Part shown: positions 1 through 9,164 of the stretch, one piece after another
Numbering within the stretch: the first letter of the stretch is position 1
Layout of the letters: every line of letters begins with the position of its first letter
Assembly: GCA_963169105.1 (NCBI GenBank)
Contig: OY720644.1
Coordinates: 1,075,001 to 1,139,000 of the forward strand
Direction of reading: 5' to 3'
Source of the DNA: Ceriagrion tenellum
Taxonomy: Eukaryota > Arthropoda > Insecta > Odonata > Coenagrionidae
Length of the DNA: 64,000 nucleotides
Made by a program: the position numbers and the translations under genes
Notes under the pieces: model-generated
Seen by the model: only the letters and a program-made list of their open reading frames with translations
The model's database searches: none
What the model was told of the DNA's origin: nothing

Positions 1-1
1 C

Positions 2-2281
2 CACATCACCTCCTTGAGGGTAGACGGGTGTGAGATAGAGGAGGAGAAGGAAGTCGACCGGGCTGTCCGGGCCCACTTCCTCGACATCGATGACCCCGGG
101 GAAGGGGGAGGGCGGGACCAAAGCGAAACATCAACACAAGAAACGCTTCTCCCAGATGGCCCTACTCTGTCGGAGGAACAGCGGCGCTTCTGCGACGAGT
201 ACCCAAGGGCGGAGGACTACGAGGCGGCCCTCCGCGCGCTGAAAAGGAAGAAAGCTCCCGGGATCGACGGCCTACCGCCAGAATTTTACGCGGCTTTCTG
301 GAGTCACCTTCGCGTTCCTTTTTGCCAAATGGCGGCGGCATCCTTTGACCGAGGAGTCCTTCCCAGGACGACGAGGACGTCGGTCATCGCTTTGATCCAC
401 AAGGGAGGGGACCGGCTGGAAATCAAAAACTGGAGGCCAATATCGCTGACAAACACGGATTATAAAATCCTGACGAAAGCAACATCCGTCCAGCTTTCGT
501 CCATCCTACCGGACATTGTCAGCCCGGAGCAAGGATACAGCGTCCCAGGAAGGTCGATTCACGACAGCATATCCATCTTGCGCGACGTCATCCTCTGGGC
601 AAACGCGAGTGGGGAAAGCGTCGGCCTCCTGGCACTGGACCAAGAGAAGGCTTTTGACCGAGTGAATCACGACCACCTGCAAAAATCTTTGTCCTCCCTC
701 GGCTTCGGCGATGCTCTCCGCGGAAGAATCGCCACTTTTTACAACAGGGCGACGGCTCTGGTTAGGAGGGGAGACCACCTCACCGCCCCCATACGCGTAA
801 GTAGAGGGATCAGGCAGGGCTGTCCTATGTCTGGGCAGCTCTATGCCCTGGCCCTCGAGGGCTTCATCCGCCGGGTTAAAAACAGCCTTCCCGGCCTAAC
901 ACTCCCCGGCACCGCCGAACGTACCATCACAATCTCAGCGTACGCGGACGACATCACCGTTTTTGTGAGATCCGTCGAGGACGTCCGCTCTCTCTGCCGC
1001 GTGATCGAGGTTTTCTCCGCAATATCCGGAGCAAACATTGACGAGGCAAAGAGCCACGGCCTCTGGTGCGGCAGGAGCGCCAATGTGCCTGAGGACGGAC
1101 GGTTCCATTGGACCACAGAGGGACAGAGCTTCCTCGGTGTTTGGTTGGGCAACGACGTGAAGCTGACAGAAGAAACTGCACTCCGCAACGTCACGGAGAG
1201 TCTCCGGAAAGGCACGGATGCGTGGCAGAGGAGGGCGGCATCCTTATCCCTTATCGGGCGGGTGAAAGTGGCCAATCAGTTCCTGGACCCGAGGATGTGG
1301 CACTGCTTGCAGGCGATATCCATCCCCCCCATATCATTGCGCCGACTGCAGGCCATGCTGGTGGATTTCGTGTGGGGGAAGCAGAGGCACTGGGTGTCGA
1401 AGGACACCCTATGCGCCCCGATCTCCAATGGGGGACTAGGCCTGGTGAACCTTCAGAAAAAGATCAGATCGTTCCGCCTCAGATTTTGTCAGAGGCTATT
1501 ATCCCAGCCCCATACGGAACCTTGGAAGGCACTCGCGCACCGCTACGCGGCCACTAGTAGTACCCGTTTCCACAGCGACGTAAAGGACGCGTGGGAGCGA
1601 ATATCTCCGGTGTTAGCGGGAGAAAACGTCCGATACCCAGACCCCTGGCCACCGCCCTTCCAACTCGAAAATGTATCTTATTACAGCGAAAAGCGAAAAA
1701 AAGCGGCTATTCTGCCGATACCGAAACGGGACATTTATGGCGAAATGCTCTTTTTGGAATACCATCGTTTTTGGCCCATTAAAGGTGCGATCGATGAGGA
1801 AGCAATCAACTGGTGCACCTTTTTTCAAAAACCAACGTTTGGCAGGGAAGGAGAGGTGGCCTGGAGGCTCGCCCTGGACCGCCTAGCGGACACAAAATTC
1901 CTGCAACGAGCCGGGCTAGTGGAGGAAAGAACATGCCCCCTGTGTGGGGAGGGCGAAGGAACAGCGGACCACGTAATCCTCGCCTGCCCGCAAGTGCAGG
2001 AGCTGTGGAAGGCCGTAACCGCCACCACGAAAAGACTGCTCAAGTGCGCAAAGATAAAAAGAGTAGATATATATCGCGGGTTTAAAAGTAGGTCCCCTAA
2101 TGATAAAGCAACTATGATGGTAAATTACCTAGCCACGCTTGCAAAGGCCACCATCTACACCGACTTCACCCTCCTCTGCAAACAAAAAATCTCGCACCCC
2201 AATGTATGTAAGAGTTTCCAGAAACTGCTGAGAAAAAGGATTATGAGAGAATATGTATACCACCGAGGTAAAAATACTTAA
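2..2281 (+). CDS. LINE ORF2 (reverse transcriptase, Tx1/L1 type), 5' partial
   Basis: The frame is open from the window edge to a TAA at 2279-2281, so the true start lies upstream. Counting residues from position 14, the reverse transcriptase shows KKAPGIDGLPPEFY (about 79), RPISLTNTDYKIL (about 141), the first catalytic aspartate in DQEKAFDRV (about 209), RQGCPMSGQLY (about 268) and the catalytic YADD box (310-313). Near residue 641 a zinc-knuckle of the zf-RVT type is seen, CPLCGEGEGTADHVILAC. The protein would copy its own mRNA at a nicked chromosomal target. No stop or frameshift interrupts the visible 760 codons and the catalytic residues are intact, so the copy may be young. Codon use is GC-rich, unlike the AT-rich surroundings. 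Tx1-group members often insert at specific targets, but none can be tested here. Confidence 0.8.
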   Translation, partial: HITSLRVDGCEIEEEKEVDRAVRAHFLDIDDPGEGGGRDQSETSTQETLLPDGPTLSEEQRRFCDEYPRAEDYEAALRALKRKKAPGIDGLPPEFYAAFWSHLRVPFCQMAAASFDRGVLPRTTRTSVIALIHKGGDRLEIKNWRPISLTNTDYKILTKATSVQLSSILPDIVSPEQGYSVPGRSIHDSISILRDVILWANASGESVGLLALDQEKAFDRVNHDHLQKSLSSLGFGDALRGRIATFYNRATALVRRGDHLTAPIRVSRGIRQGCPMSGQLYALALEGFIRRVKNSLPGLTLPGTAERTITISAYADDITVFVRSVEDVRSLCRVIEVFSAISGANIDEAKSHGLWCGRSANVPEDGRFHWTTEGQSFLGVWLGNDVKLTEETALRNVTESLRKGTDAWQRRAASLSLIGRVKVANQFLDPRMWHCLQAISIPPISLRRLQAMLVDFVWGKQRHWVSKDTLCAPISNGGLGLVNLQKKIRSFRLRFCQRLLSQPHTEPWKALAHRYAATSSTRFHSDVKDAWERISPVLAGENVRYPDPWPPPFQLENVSYYSEKRKKAAILPIPKRDIYGEMLFLEYHRFWPIKGAIDEEAINWCTFFQKPTFGREGEVAWRLALDRLADTKFLQRAGLVEERTCPLCGEGEGTADHVILACPQVQELWKAVTATTKRLLKCAKIKRVDIYRGFKSRSPNDKATMMVNYLATLAKATIYTDFTLLCKQKISHPNVCKSFQKLLRKRIMREYVYHRGKNT

Positions 2282-2641
2282 CCTTTTTTTTTACTCCTAT
2301 TGGTGTATCGACAGTTCAATATGCATAATAGAGGAAGGCGTGTTAAAGCTGGGACCCCTGGCAGGAGCCACGGCAGAAGACAACACGGGAGGACTCACAG
2401 ATGACATCACGGTCATTAGACAGGAGGACGGCCGAGGAAATGATCAACCGGAAGACATACGGACCGAAGACCAAAACGTTGTGCTCACTCAAGAGGTGGG
2501 GTGCGAGCCCTCCCGGCGGTGGGACTAGGGACCGGGAGGTTGCGGTAACCAGCCCCTTCTTGCCGGTCCTCCTAACGCTAGGGCTCGTTTTTCCTGCCTT
2601 TTCAGGAGCCGAATACCATGGAAAAATGAATAAGGGTGCGG

Positions 2642-2667
2642 GCAATAGAATGTTTTTGTTCTATTGC
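2642..2667 (+). other. Hairpin in the LINE 3' UTR
   Basis: GCAATAGAA and TTCTATTGC form a perfect 9-bp stem around an 8-base T-rich loop, about 360 bases after the ORF2 stop. A 3' stem-loop is a common recognition site for reverse transcriptases of this broad group; that role is inferred here. Confidence 0.35.
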
Positions 2668-2803
2668 AAATATGAGAGAGAAAAAAAACAATATGGATGA
2701 ACATCCATCTCGATGATATGATGGTAAAATGAATGAATGAATGATTGATGATAAATAAATGAGGTGACGAAGGGAGAATAATCGGATCGCTAACCGCACC
2801 CCT

Positions 2804-2857
2804 TATAATAATAATAATAATAATAAAACACACACACACACACATACACACACACAC
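2804..2857. repeat. (TAA)n followed by (CA)n microsatellites
   Basis: An ATA/TAA run at 2804-2827 is followed directly by a CA run with one TA interruption up to 2857. The first may be the 3' tail of the upstream LINE. From 2858 to about 3059 the sequence is C-rich and holds no recognisable gene. Confidence 0.85.
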
Positions 2858-3059
2858 CGCGAGCCCTTTTAATTCCTCCTCCCCGCACACCTGTTCCCTT
2901 TTCCGCCCCCTCCTCCGCTCACACACATACCCCCCACCACCCATTATCGCGGCATCGAGCCCGCGCGGAGCCACCCAGCCTCTGGGCGGACGCCCCTCAC
3001 GTTTGTCATTTGTTCGTCAATCGCACGTCAAGGAGGAAGGGCGAGACATCGGATACTGA

Positions 3060-3333
3060 GCAACGTTCGTTTGCTGGGTGAGCACGTGAAGAAGAGGCTG
3101 GTGAAGAGCTTCACATGGAGCGTTGCATTGTATGGGGCAGAAACGCGGACCCTCAGAAAGGATAGCGTGATTAGACCACAGGCTTTCAAGATGTGGGTGC
3201 GGAGAGGGATGAAGAAGGTGAGTTGGACGGAAAGGAAGACACACAAGGAAGTGCTTAGTATGGTGGGCAAGGAAAGGAAACTTCTCAATGAAATTCAGGG
3301 CATACAGAGTACGTGGCTGGAGGAAGCAGTATT
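3060..3333 (+). pseudogene. RTE-family LINE, C-terminal fragment (copy A, left part)
   Basis: The + strand encodes the C-terminal segment of an RTE-type endonuclease/reverse transcriptase, with VKKRLVKSFTWSVALYGAET, then RMEKVSW-like and KTHKEVLSMVGKERKLLNEI stretches. The same family recurs at 20720-22335, 31005-34680 and 34690-35010. It stops abruptly at 3333, where a CR1-like element is inserted, and resumes at 8912. Only about the last 110 codons of the family are present, so it was already a 5'-truncated copy before being split. Confidence 0.7.
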
Positions 3334-3663
3334 CTACATCTACATCTACGTCATACCCTGCAAGCCACCCAAAGGGTGTGTGGCAGGGGGTGCTTTCGCA
3401 CCAGGCATGCATTAATGATATGGTAGAACACCGACATTACATTAAAACCCGCGTACCACACATGCAAAGCGCCAATTACAAATCTAATACCCAAGAAACA
3501 TTCTATCTCCAATCGTTCTAACATGCAAGGGATACAAAGACTACTACTACAGATTCAAAATATCATGCATAAATAAGAACATCATTATTTACATCATGCA
3601 TAAATAAGAGAGTAGAGAATATAATGAGAAAGATTTACTGCCTGCCTATTGTCAATACTCGAA
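3334..3663 (-). other. CR1-like element 3' UTR and repeat tail
   Basis: This covers 330 bases between the ORF2 stop (TAG, 3664-3666) and the target duplication. The terminal segment near 3335-3400 carries a G-rich block, GGTGGCTTGCAGGGTA, followed by about two and a half copies of GATGTA. The terminal block is likely what the reverse transcriptase recognises; that is inference from the group. Confidence 0.6.
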
Positions 3664-6651
3664 CTATTCATGACGACGATCACAGCTGTTATGGTCCCGA
3701 ATGGTACGCGGAAAAAATGACATTTTATACCTATCGGTTCTACAATCTAGCTCTCTAATTTTATGGGCGCGATCTAATCTGCCGTAGTACAAAGGGGTTA
3801 ATAGTATGTTTTTTACGTCATCAGTAAAATGATTTTCCTGAAATTTATTTAGGAGGTTAAGCCTATAATTTAATCTACGCTGTGATAGCGATTCCCATCC
3901 TAATTCTTCTAACAGTCCAGACACACTAGCCAACTTATCGTAGCATCGTTTCACAAACCTAGCTCCTCTTCGCTGGACGCGATCTAACTCTGATATCAAC
4001 CCCGTTTCGTATGGATCCCATACACTAACAGCATATTCTACATGAGGCCTAACGATTGAAAAATAACAACGCTCTTTCACTTTCTCATCACATTTTCCGA
4101 GTACTCTCTTGATAAAGCCTAGCTTCCTATTTGCTTGACCGCATATTTCCCTAATATGTTTTCCCCAAGATAGGTCGTGACTAATTGTGACTCCTAAGTA
4201 CTTAACAGACTCGGCGTGAATAATTTCTGTATTTTTAATTCTGTAAGCCCTAACTGGCCAATTTTTCTTTTTCCAAAAGCTGACTGCTACGCACTTTTTT
4301 ATGTTTAGTTCCATCTGCCACTTTTCGCACCAAGCATGAATAGCAAGTAGGTCGATTGTTAACGAGTCGCTATCTTCGGAATTGTTAATATCCCTATACA
4401 CAACCGCGTCGTCTGCGAAGAGTCTAAGCTTACTTTTAACGACGTTACTAATATCATTAATGTACAAGAGAAATAAAAGTGGACCAATTACACTTCCCTG
4501 AGGAACACCCGATGTAACGCTAACTGTGTTTGACATGATACCGTCTATGACAACCCTTTGTTCCCGCCCATGTAAGAATTGATTAATCCAACTAATAATG
4601 TTTTTATCTATTCCATATGCTTCTAGTTTTGAGAGCAACTTAACATGAGGTACCTTATCAAAAGCTTTCCTAAAATCGAGGAATATCGCGTCAACTTGGA
4701 CATTATTTTCACCCGAGAGCAAGATGTCATGAACGAAGAGGGCCAATTGGGTTTCGCAAGATCTACCCTTTCGAAATCCGTGTTGGTTATTTATTAACAA
4801 TTCCTCCCTATCTAAATGACTCATAATGGAGCTTACGATTATGTGTTCAAATACCTTACAGGAAATGGATGTGAGAGAAATAGGCCTATAGTTACTAGGG
4901 TCTTCCCTGTCGCCGCTTTTGAATATAGGTGTGACATTTGCTACTCTCCAGTCCTTAGGCACTACATGATCTACTAAAGATTTGGTAAATATTAATTCTA
5001 AGTAAGGCGCTATGTCTGATGCCATTGTTTTATATACGCGAGCAGGTATTCGATCTGGACCGGGGGATTTGTTGGGGTTAATATTTTTTAGCTGCTGTTC
5101 TATGCCGCGACAATTTATAATAATTTCAGGCATACATGTTTGGGAACGAACTGGCTGCGGATCGAAAAGATGTGGTGTATAAGTACTGAAAATGCTTTTG
5201 AAGAATGAGTTTAACGAATTGGCTTTTTGTAGACTGTTGGTTATCTTTTCCCCTTTGATATTCTTAAGCGTGTGTACTGTTGATTTATTTCCTTGAGTGT
5301 CCCTAACATACGACCAAAATGCCTTGGGATTATCATTCAATTGTTCTCCCAGTAATTTACTTTTGAAATCAGCTAACGCCCTTCGGCACGCTTTTTTTGC
5401 TAAGAGTTTAGATATTTTGTAATTTTCGGTGACTGTGTATAGTTCTTCGGAGGATTTGTTAATTTTTGCCCTTTTTAACCTAGCATGACATGTTCTTTGG
5501 TGCTTTAATGTTTTTCTAACCTCCGCGTTATACCACCTAGGCTCTGCATTGGCTCTTTTCCATTTACTTGGTATGTATTTGCTAACTACTGATCGTGTAA
5601 CGTTGAGGAAAGTATTCCACAAAACCTCAGTATTACTGTTGATACTTATTTTTTGAAAATTAGTAAATGACTTTTGGAACTCTCGTTTCATACCTTCGTA
5701 GTCAGCCTTATTATATAAGTAGATTTTTCTTTGTGGATTATGTTTCTTGATCATGCTCACGGAAAAATTAGCTTTAACTATCATGTGGTCGCTTATTCCC
5801 TTATCCGTACCTATGTTTACAACCATGTGTGGAATATTTGTCGCTAAAAGATCAAGTGTATTTTTCCCTCTAGTTGGAGCAGTGACTAATTGATGTAGTG
5901 AGTGAGATGTGAATGTATACAGGAGTGACTCACAAAGGTCTTTGTCTTTCCCCCCAGTGATAAAACTGTACGTGTCCCAGTCTATGGACGGAAGATTGAA
6001 ATCCCCACCGATTATAATATGACAGTCGATTTTTTGAGTGGTTAATTTACTGAGTTGACTTTCTAGTCCTAATATTGAGGTTATATAGGTATCTGGTGGT
6101 CTGTAATATGCGCACACATAGATTGTTTTTGCTTTAGGATTTTGAATGGAGCACCATACGCTTTCTACCTGGTCGTCGGAAAATGACTCCCTCCTACTAA
6201 TATAACAATCCTTCACTGCAATAAAAACTCCTCCCCCGGTCCTTTCCACTCTATCTTTTCTATAAACTGTGAAATTTTTTGGGAATACTTCATTATCTGC
6301 GATTTCGTTACACAACCAACTTTCCGTCCCTATAATTAAGTCTGCGTCAGTAGTTTCAATTAGATGGTAGAAGTCAGCTACTTTATTCCTTAAGCTACGG
6401 CAATTTACTACCACGACAGAAAAGGATTTATCAGTGAGTGTATTCCCGGAATGTGTATTCTCATTACAACTCGCTTTCTTAGGTATATTCAAAGTTACAT
6501 TACTGCTATTTTTTGAAACTGGCCTCTTACTGTTCTCTTTAGACTTAACACTTTCTTGGATATTTTTTCTATTAAATATTGTTCGCGATGGTACCTGATT
6601 CGACCCATTAGCTGACCTACTCTCTGCCCTACCCTCTATCCTAAAAAAGGT
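3664..6651 (-). CDS. CR1-like ORF2: endonuclease and reverse transcriptase
   Basis: The frame is open from just after a stop at 6652-6654 to the TAG at 3664-3666. Numbering from 6492, an apurinic-type endonuclease covers residues 24-245, with catalytic-site motifs NCRSLRNK (30), GTESWL (E57), GGDFNLPSIDWD (D164, N166) and SDHMIV (D235, H236). The reverse transcriptase runs from about 460 to 740, with NKSPGPDRIP, RPISLTSISCKVFEH, the first aspartate in FLDFRKAFDKV (D606), SGVPQGSVIGPLLFLLYIND and FADD (693-696). There is no in-frame ATG between the upstream stop and residue 223, inside the endonuclease, so normal initiation would lose the nuclease. The 5' end overlaps ORF1 by 16 bases in the -1 frame at a slippery heptamer. 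All catalytic residues seen are intact. Confidence 0.85.
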   Translation of the reverse strand, partial: TFFRIEGRAESRSANGSNQVPSRTIFNRKNIQESVKSKENSKRPVSKNSSNVTLNIPKKASCNENTHSGNTLTDKSFSVVVVNCRSLRNKVADFYHLIETTDADLIIGTESWLCNEIADNEVFPKNFTVYRKDRVERTGGGVFIAVKDCYISRRESFSDDQVESVWCSIQNPKAKTIYVCAYYRPPDTYITSILGLESQLSKLTTQKIDCHIIIGGDFNLPSIDWDTYSFITGGKDKDLCESLLYTFTSHSLHQLVTAPTRGKNTLDLLATNIPHMVVNIGTDKGISDHMIVKANFSVSMIKKHNPQRKIYLYNKADYEGMKREFQKSFTNFQKISINSNTEVLWNTFLNVTRSVVSKYIPSKWKRANAEPRWYNAEVRKTLKHQRTCHARLKRAKINKSSEELYTVTENYKISKLLAKKACRRALADFKSKLLGEQLNDNPKAFWSYVRDTQGNKSTVHTLKNIKGEKITNSLQKANSLNSFFKSIFSTYTPHLFDPQPVRSQTCMPEIIINCRGIEQQLKNINPNKSPGPDRIPARVYKTMASDIAPYLELIFTKSLVDHVVPKDWRVANVTPIFKSGDREDPSNYRPISLTSISCKVFEHIIVSSIMSHLDREELLINNQHGFRKGRSCETQLALFVHDILLSGENNVQVDAIFLDFRKAFDKVPHVKLLSKLEAYGIDKNIISWINQFLHGREQRVVIDGIMSNTVSVTSGVPQGSVIGPLLFLLYINDISNVVKSKLRLFADDAVVYRDINNSEDSDSLTIDLLAIHAWCEKWQMELNIKKCVAVSFWKKKNWPVRAYRIKNTEIIHAESVKYLGVTISHDLSWGKHIREICGQANRKLGFIKRVLGKCDEKVKERCYFSIVRPHVEYAVSVWDPYETGLISELDRVQRRGARFVKRCYDKLASVSGLLEELGWESLSQRRLNYRLNLLNKFQENHFTDDVKNILLTPLYYGRLDRAHKIRELDCRTDRYKMSFFPRTIRDHNSCDRRHE

Positions 6652-7661
6652 CTACAGTGATCGAGTATGCTACTCGCTACACAGCTAGCTGCCTCGGCCG
6701 TGTAATGGACACCAGAACGGTTCAGAGGGGTCCGACACGATCGGATTGCCGGCCGAAGGTCGACGAAGGAGGCTCCAATGTCCGTGCAGAAGCGACGCAA
6801 CCTCTGGTTTATGCCCTCCACTCGGCTCCAAACCAGGGGTCCACGATCGATCCTCGGGACAAGAGTACAAATTGCAAGCGTCATGTCAACCCCTTCGTCG
6901 CGACTTACCCGCTTCACTTCGGAGTCCAGTTCCCTGAAGGAACGCAGGATCTCCTCGGATCCACGGTCCATGGCGTCGTTAACGCCGACATGGGCCACAA
7001 TCTGCAGACTTGAGCACTTCGTGCCCCGGACCGCCGCACCAACCGCCTGCGTCACCTGCGGAACACCGCCACTTGGAATGCACCATGACGTTACACGGTG
7101 GCTTATACCCTCATGGCCTGCCCTTTCACGCAAAGGGACCATAACACGGCGGACGTTACTACTACCTATCACTACAATCCCCCCCTTCCCACTCTGACGA
7201 CTCTTCCTAGGTGCCGGTCTCGGAGTAGGAGTAGGCACGTCAGGCACCTCGGAATTTCCATCCGAAAGCAACTGGTACCTGTTCGAAACGGGAATGGGAG
7301 GTGCCAAAGCATCTCCTGAACCACGCTTCAGAGTGACCTTACCTCCACTCCTCCGAGACACGACCCTCCAGACCTCCTGTTTACGGAGTTGTACTGCCCC
7401 TTCATCGGAAGACGGACCTTCAGGCAAACTCTCGATCGTCCAGCCACTGTTAGCAATCGAGCGAACTCGTGCAGCCCGTAGGGCGCGGCGAACTTTCGAA
7501 GAGCGACCCAAATTTCCATCCACCTTCGGGACGCATACCACTCTTTCAACCTTAGACTGGAGTTCCCGCAGGATTCTCTCTAACTCGGCGATGCGGGCTC
7601 GGAGAGCCGCACACTCGCCGGCGTTTTTGATCATCCCAACAGGTGACCTATTCGAAGACAT
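6636..7661 (-). CDS. CR1-like ORF1: coiled coil plus SGNH (GDSL-like) esterase
   Basis: 341 residues from an ATG at 7659-7661 to TAG at 6636-6638. Residues 18-43 look like a short coiled coil (AALRARIAELERILRELQSK). Residues 44-160 are basic and low-complexity, as expected for an RNA-binding linker. From about 160 an SGNH hydrolase fold is recognisable: block I IVVIGSSNVRR with the nucleophile serine at 167, block II glycine in IPSGGV, block III GVND (226-229), and block V around SGVHYT with histidine 319. The usual aspartate three residues before the histidine is not seen (RSGVH), so the triad may be incomplete. ORF1 esterases occur in CR1 and fish L2 elements and are thought to act in RNP or lipid interactions. 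ORF1 is followed by ORF2 in the -1 frame. Confidence 0.75.
   Translation of the reverse strand: MSSNRSPVGMIKNAGECAALRARIAELERILRELQSKVERVVCVPKVDGNLGRSSKVRRALRAARVRSIANSGWTIESLPEGPSSDEGAVQLRKQEVWRVVSRRSGGKVTLKRGSGDALAPPIPVSNRYQLLSDGNSEVPDVPTPTPRPAPRKSRQSGKGGIVVIGSSNVRRVMVPLRERAGHEGISHRVTSWCIPSGGVPQVTQAVGAAVRGTKCSSLQIVAHVGVNDAMDRGSEEILRSFRELDSEVKRVSRDEGVDMTLAICTLVPRIDRGPLVWSRVEGINQRLRRFCTDIGASFVDLRPAIRSCRTPLNRSGVHYTAEAASCVASSILDHCRPFLG
6642..6648 (-). promoter_or_regulatory. Candidate -1 ribosomal frameshift site between ORF1 and ORF2
   Basis: On the minus strand the ORF1 codons read CCT TTT TTA GGA TAG. The heptamer T TTT TTA is in the exact X XXY YYZ register for ORF1, one codon before the ORF1 stop. 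A -1 slip leads into AGG ATA GAG, which is the ORF2 frame. Because ORF2 has no ATG before its endonuclease, a frameshift (or stop-coupled reinitiation at a non-ATG codon) is needed. By eye no strong stem-loop is seen close downstream. Confidence 0.55.
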
Positions 7662-8911
7662 CCTAGCACTACTCGCAATGAACTCCCAAGGAAAAAAGCT
7701 TAACTACAAAAATATGGCTATACTCAAAAGAACTGAGCGATCCTAAGCTCGGTCACAATGGACAAAGTAACAACAATACTTCTACGAAATAACTTTAACA
7801 CAGACCTCACACCTGGCAAAGAGCTAACTAAAATACGAGATAAATAAGAACACAAACTCTCTAGCACAAAAGGTAACTGACTTTCACTTTTAGGACGCTA
7901 AAGATAGGGGAGGAAGGACAGGTGATGTAACGCAAGTGAGCTATGAGGGGTTGAAGCACTGACGAAGCACGCGAGAAAGATCTGTGTTTTTGGATTCAAC
8001 CTAACTAAATGATATTATATTAAATAAGTGCAAAAGTAGTAATTAAAGAGGCTTTAACTGGCTATATGTATAAATTAGAATATCAGTCGATGGTTTTACA
8101 AACGGTCTTAGGTAAAGGTTTTTTAATAACGTTATATATACTATATAAAAAAGGGAGATGGAGAGTAAACTATTTAACGACTAGAAAAAAAAACTATCAA
8201 TCAACAAGAAAAGAAATGTAGTTAACTATTCAGTATCAGTAGACTAGACGTAAAACTAAAAGTTCAAAACAAAAGTTCTAAACTACTAAAGTTAAAAAAA
8301 CTTCACAACTAAAATAAACAAAGAGTTTTCAATAACGATGATAAAAAGAATATTATAGACTCAGTAATAAAATATATGTACTTAAGTAAGAGTTAGGTTA
8401 TAATAAGTTCTATTCTAATAAGATTCTTTTACTACCCGAACACCAGAATCATAAACTAACGATATGCAATAACAATTTACGTACAATAGTATGAAAATAT
8501 ACGTGAGGATAAACAACAGAGATAACAAACTACAAAATGAAGATATGATAATAATTTGGCTTCTACTTATCACTACCAGCAAGCACTCTCGACAGACACA
8601 CTCGGCGCACGAACCGGGATATCACGGCTGTGAAGAGATTCACTCACACACACAACTCACTCTTAACTAACACTAACAGAAGACCTACTATATAACGACC
8701 GAATAAGTGAAAAACGATACGATACGTGAATAACTTGGAATATATAACTAGGAGAAATAGAATTCGCTACGGCTAATATATATATCACTACACTAAGGTT
8801 GCAGCTTCAAGGCACTGAGCAGCAGGTGCACAGCGAGCAGGTAGGCAGCCGGGAACCGGATTAGGGAGCGCTCCGAGAACACGTCCGTACTCTATCCAAC
8901 CTCGCGAACCG
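7662..8911 (-). other. 5' UTR of the CR1-like element
   Basis: These 1250 bases lie between the ORF1 ATG and the 5' target duplication. The part next to the duplication (8800-8911) is GC-rich, and 7990-8780 is strongly AT-rich and without ORFs. An internal promoter is expected in such elements but no core motif can be named. The extreme 5' end is set only by the matching AGTATT and by resumption of RTE sequence at 8918. Confidence 0.6.
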
Positions 8912-9023
8912 AGTATTGGGTGGCTCGAGAGAGTTACAGAGGGAAGGGTGCTGGGCAAAAGCGGGGAAAGGGAAGAAAAAGAATACATAGGTATATACAT
9001 AAGAACCGGAGGAGATTCTCTTG
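8912..9023 (+). pseudogene. RTE-family LINE 3' end (copy A, right part)
   Basis: After the CR1-like element the sequence GGGTGGCTCGAGAG, then GGGTGCTGGGCAA and GGAGGAGATTCTC, follows the same order as 34460-34640 and 22090-22300 in the other RTE copies. It is therefore the tail of copy A. The last bases merge with a foldback repeat at 9024-9164. Confidence 0.65.
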
Positions 9024-9164
9024 ACTTAACGGAAATTAAAATACACTTTGTATAGGTTCACTAGATGGGATTATTGAGAACGACCACGGTTTCATCACAC
9101 AATGACATCTTCGATAAACCTATCTAGTAAACCTATACTAAGTGTATTTTAATTTCCGTTAAGT
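9024..9164. repeat. 141-bp foldback repeat next to the RTE 3' end
   Basis: ACTTAACGGAAATTAAAATA at 9024 is mirrored by its reverse complement ending at 9164, with imperfect arms of about 50 bases and an unpaired centre. The left arm continues smoothly from the RTE 3' end and resembles the tail of the other copies (TACATTTTACCGATAG at 22315), so the repeat may be two RTE tails joined tail to tail. A separate MITE insertion is also possible. Confidence 0.65.

Larger units (their letters stand above)
1..2827 (+). mobile_element. Tx1/L1-like non-LTR retrotransposon, 3' part
   Basis: This is the 3' portion of a non-LTR retrotransposon cut by the left edge of the window, so the endonuclease and any ORF1 are not visible. 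It consists of the ORF2 remainder (2-2281), a 3' UTR of about 520 bases containing a small hairpin, and a (TAA)n tract at 2804-2827 that may be its 3' tail. The reverse transcriptase motifs and the C-terminal zinc-binding region fit the L1/Tx1 group better than the CR1 or RTE copies nearby. The exact 3' end and any target duplication cannot be set because the 5' end is outside. Confidence 0.75.
3334..8911 (-). mobile_element. Full-length CR1/L2-like non-LTR retrotransposon with 6-bp target duplication
   Basis: The 5' end is at 8911 and the 3' end at 3334. AGTATT occurs at 3328-3333 and again at 8912-8917, and removing the element joins two halves of one RTE copy, so both ends are well supported. 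The parts in order on the minus strand are a 5' UTR of 1.25 kb (8911-7662), ORF1 (7661-6636), ORF2 (6651-3664), and a 3' UTR of about 330 bases. The 3' UTR ends with the motif GGTGGCTTGCAGGGTA and a short (GATGTA)n tail. A short-repeat tail in place of poly(A), and an esterase-type ORF1, are both typical of the CR1/L2 group. Both ORFs are uninterrupted, which suggests a recent insertion. Confidence 0.85.

Noticed and set aside
2804..2857. CRISPR-like short repeats
   Set aside because: Simple TAA and CA microsatellites with no spacers.
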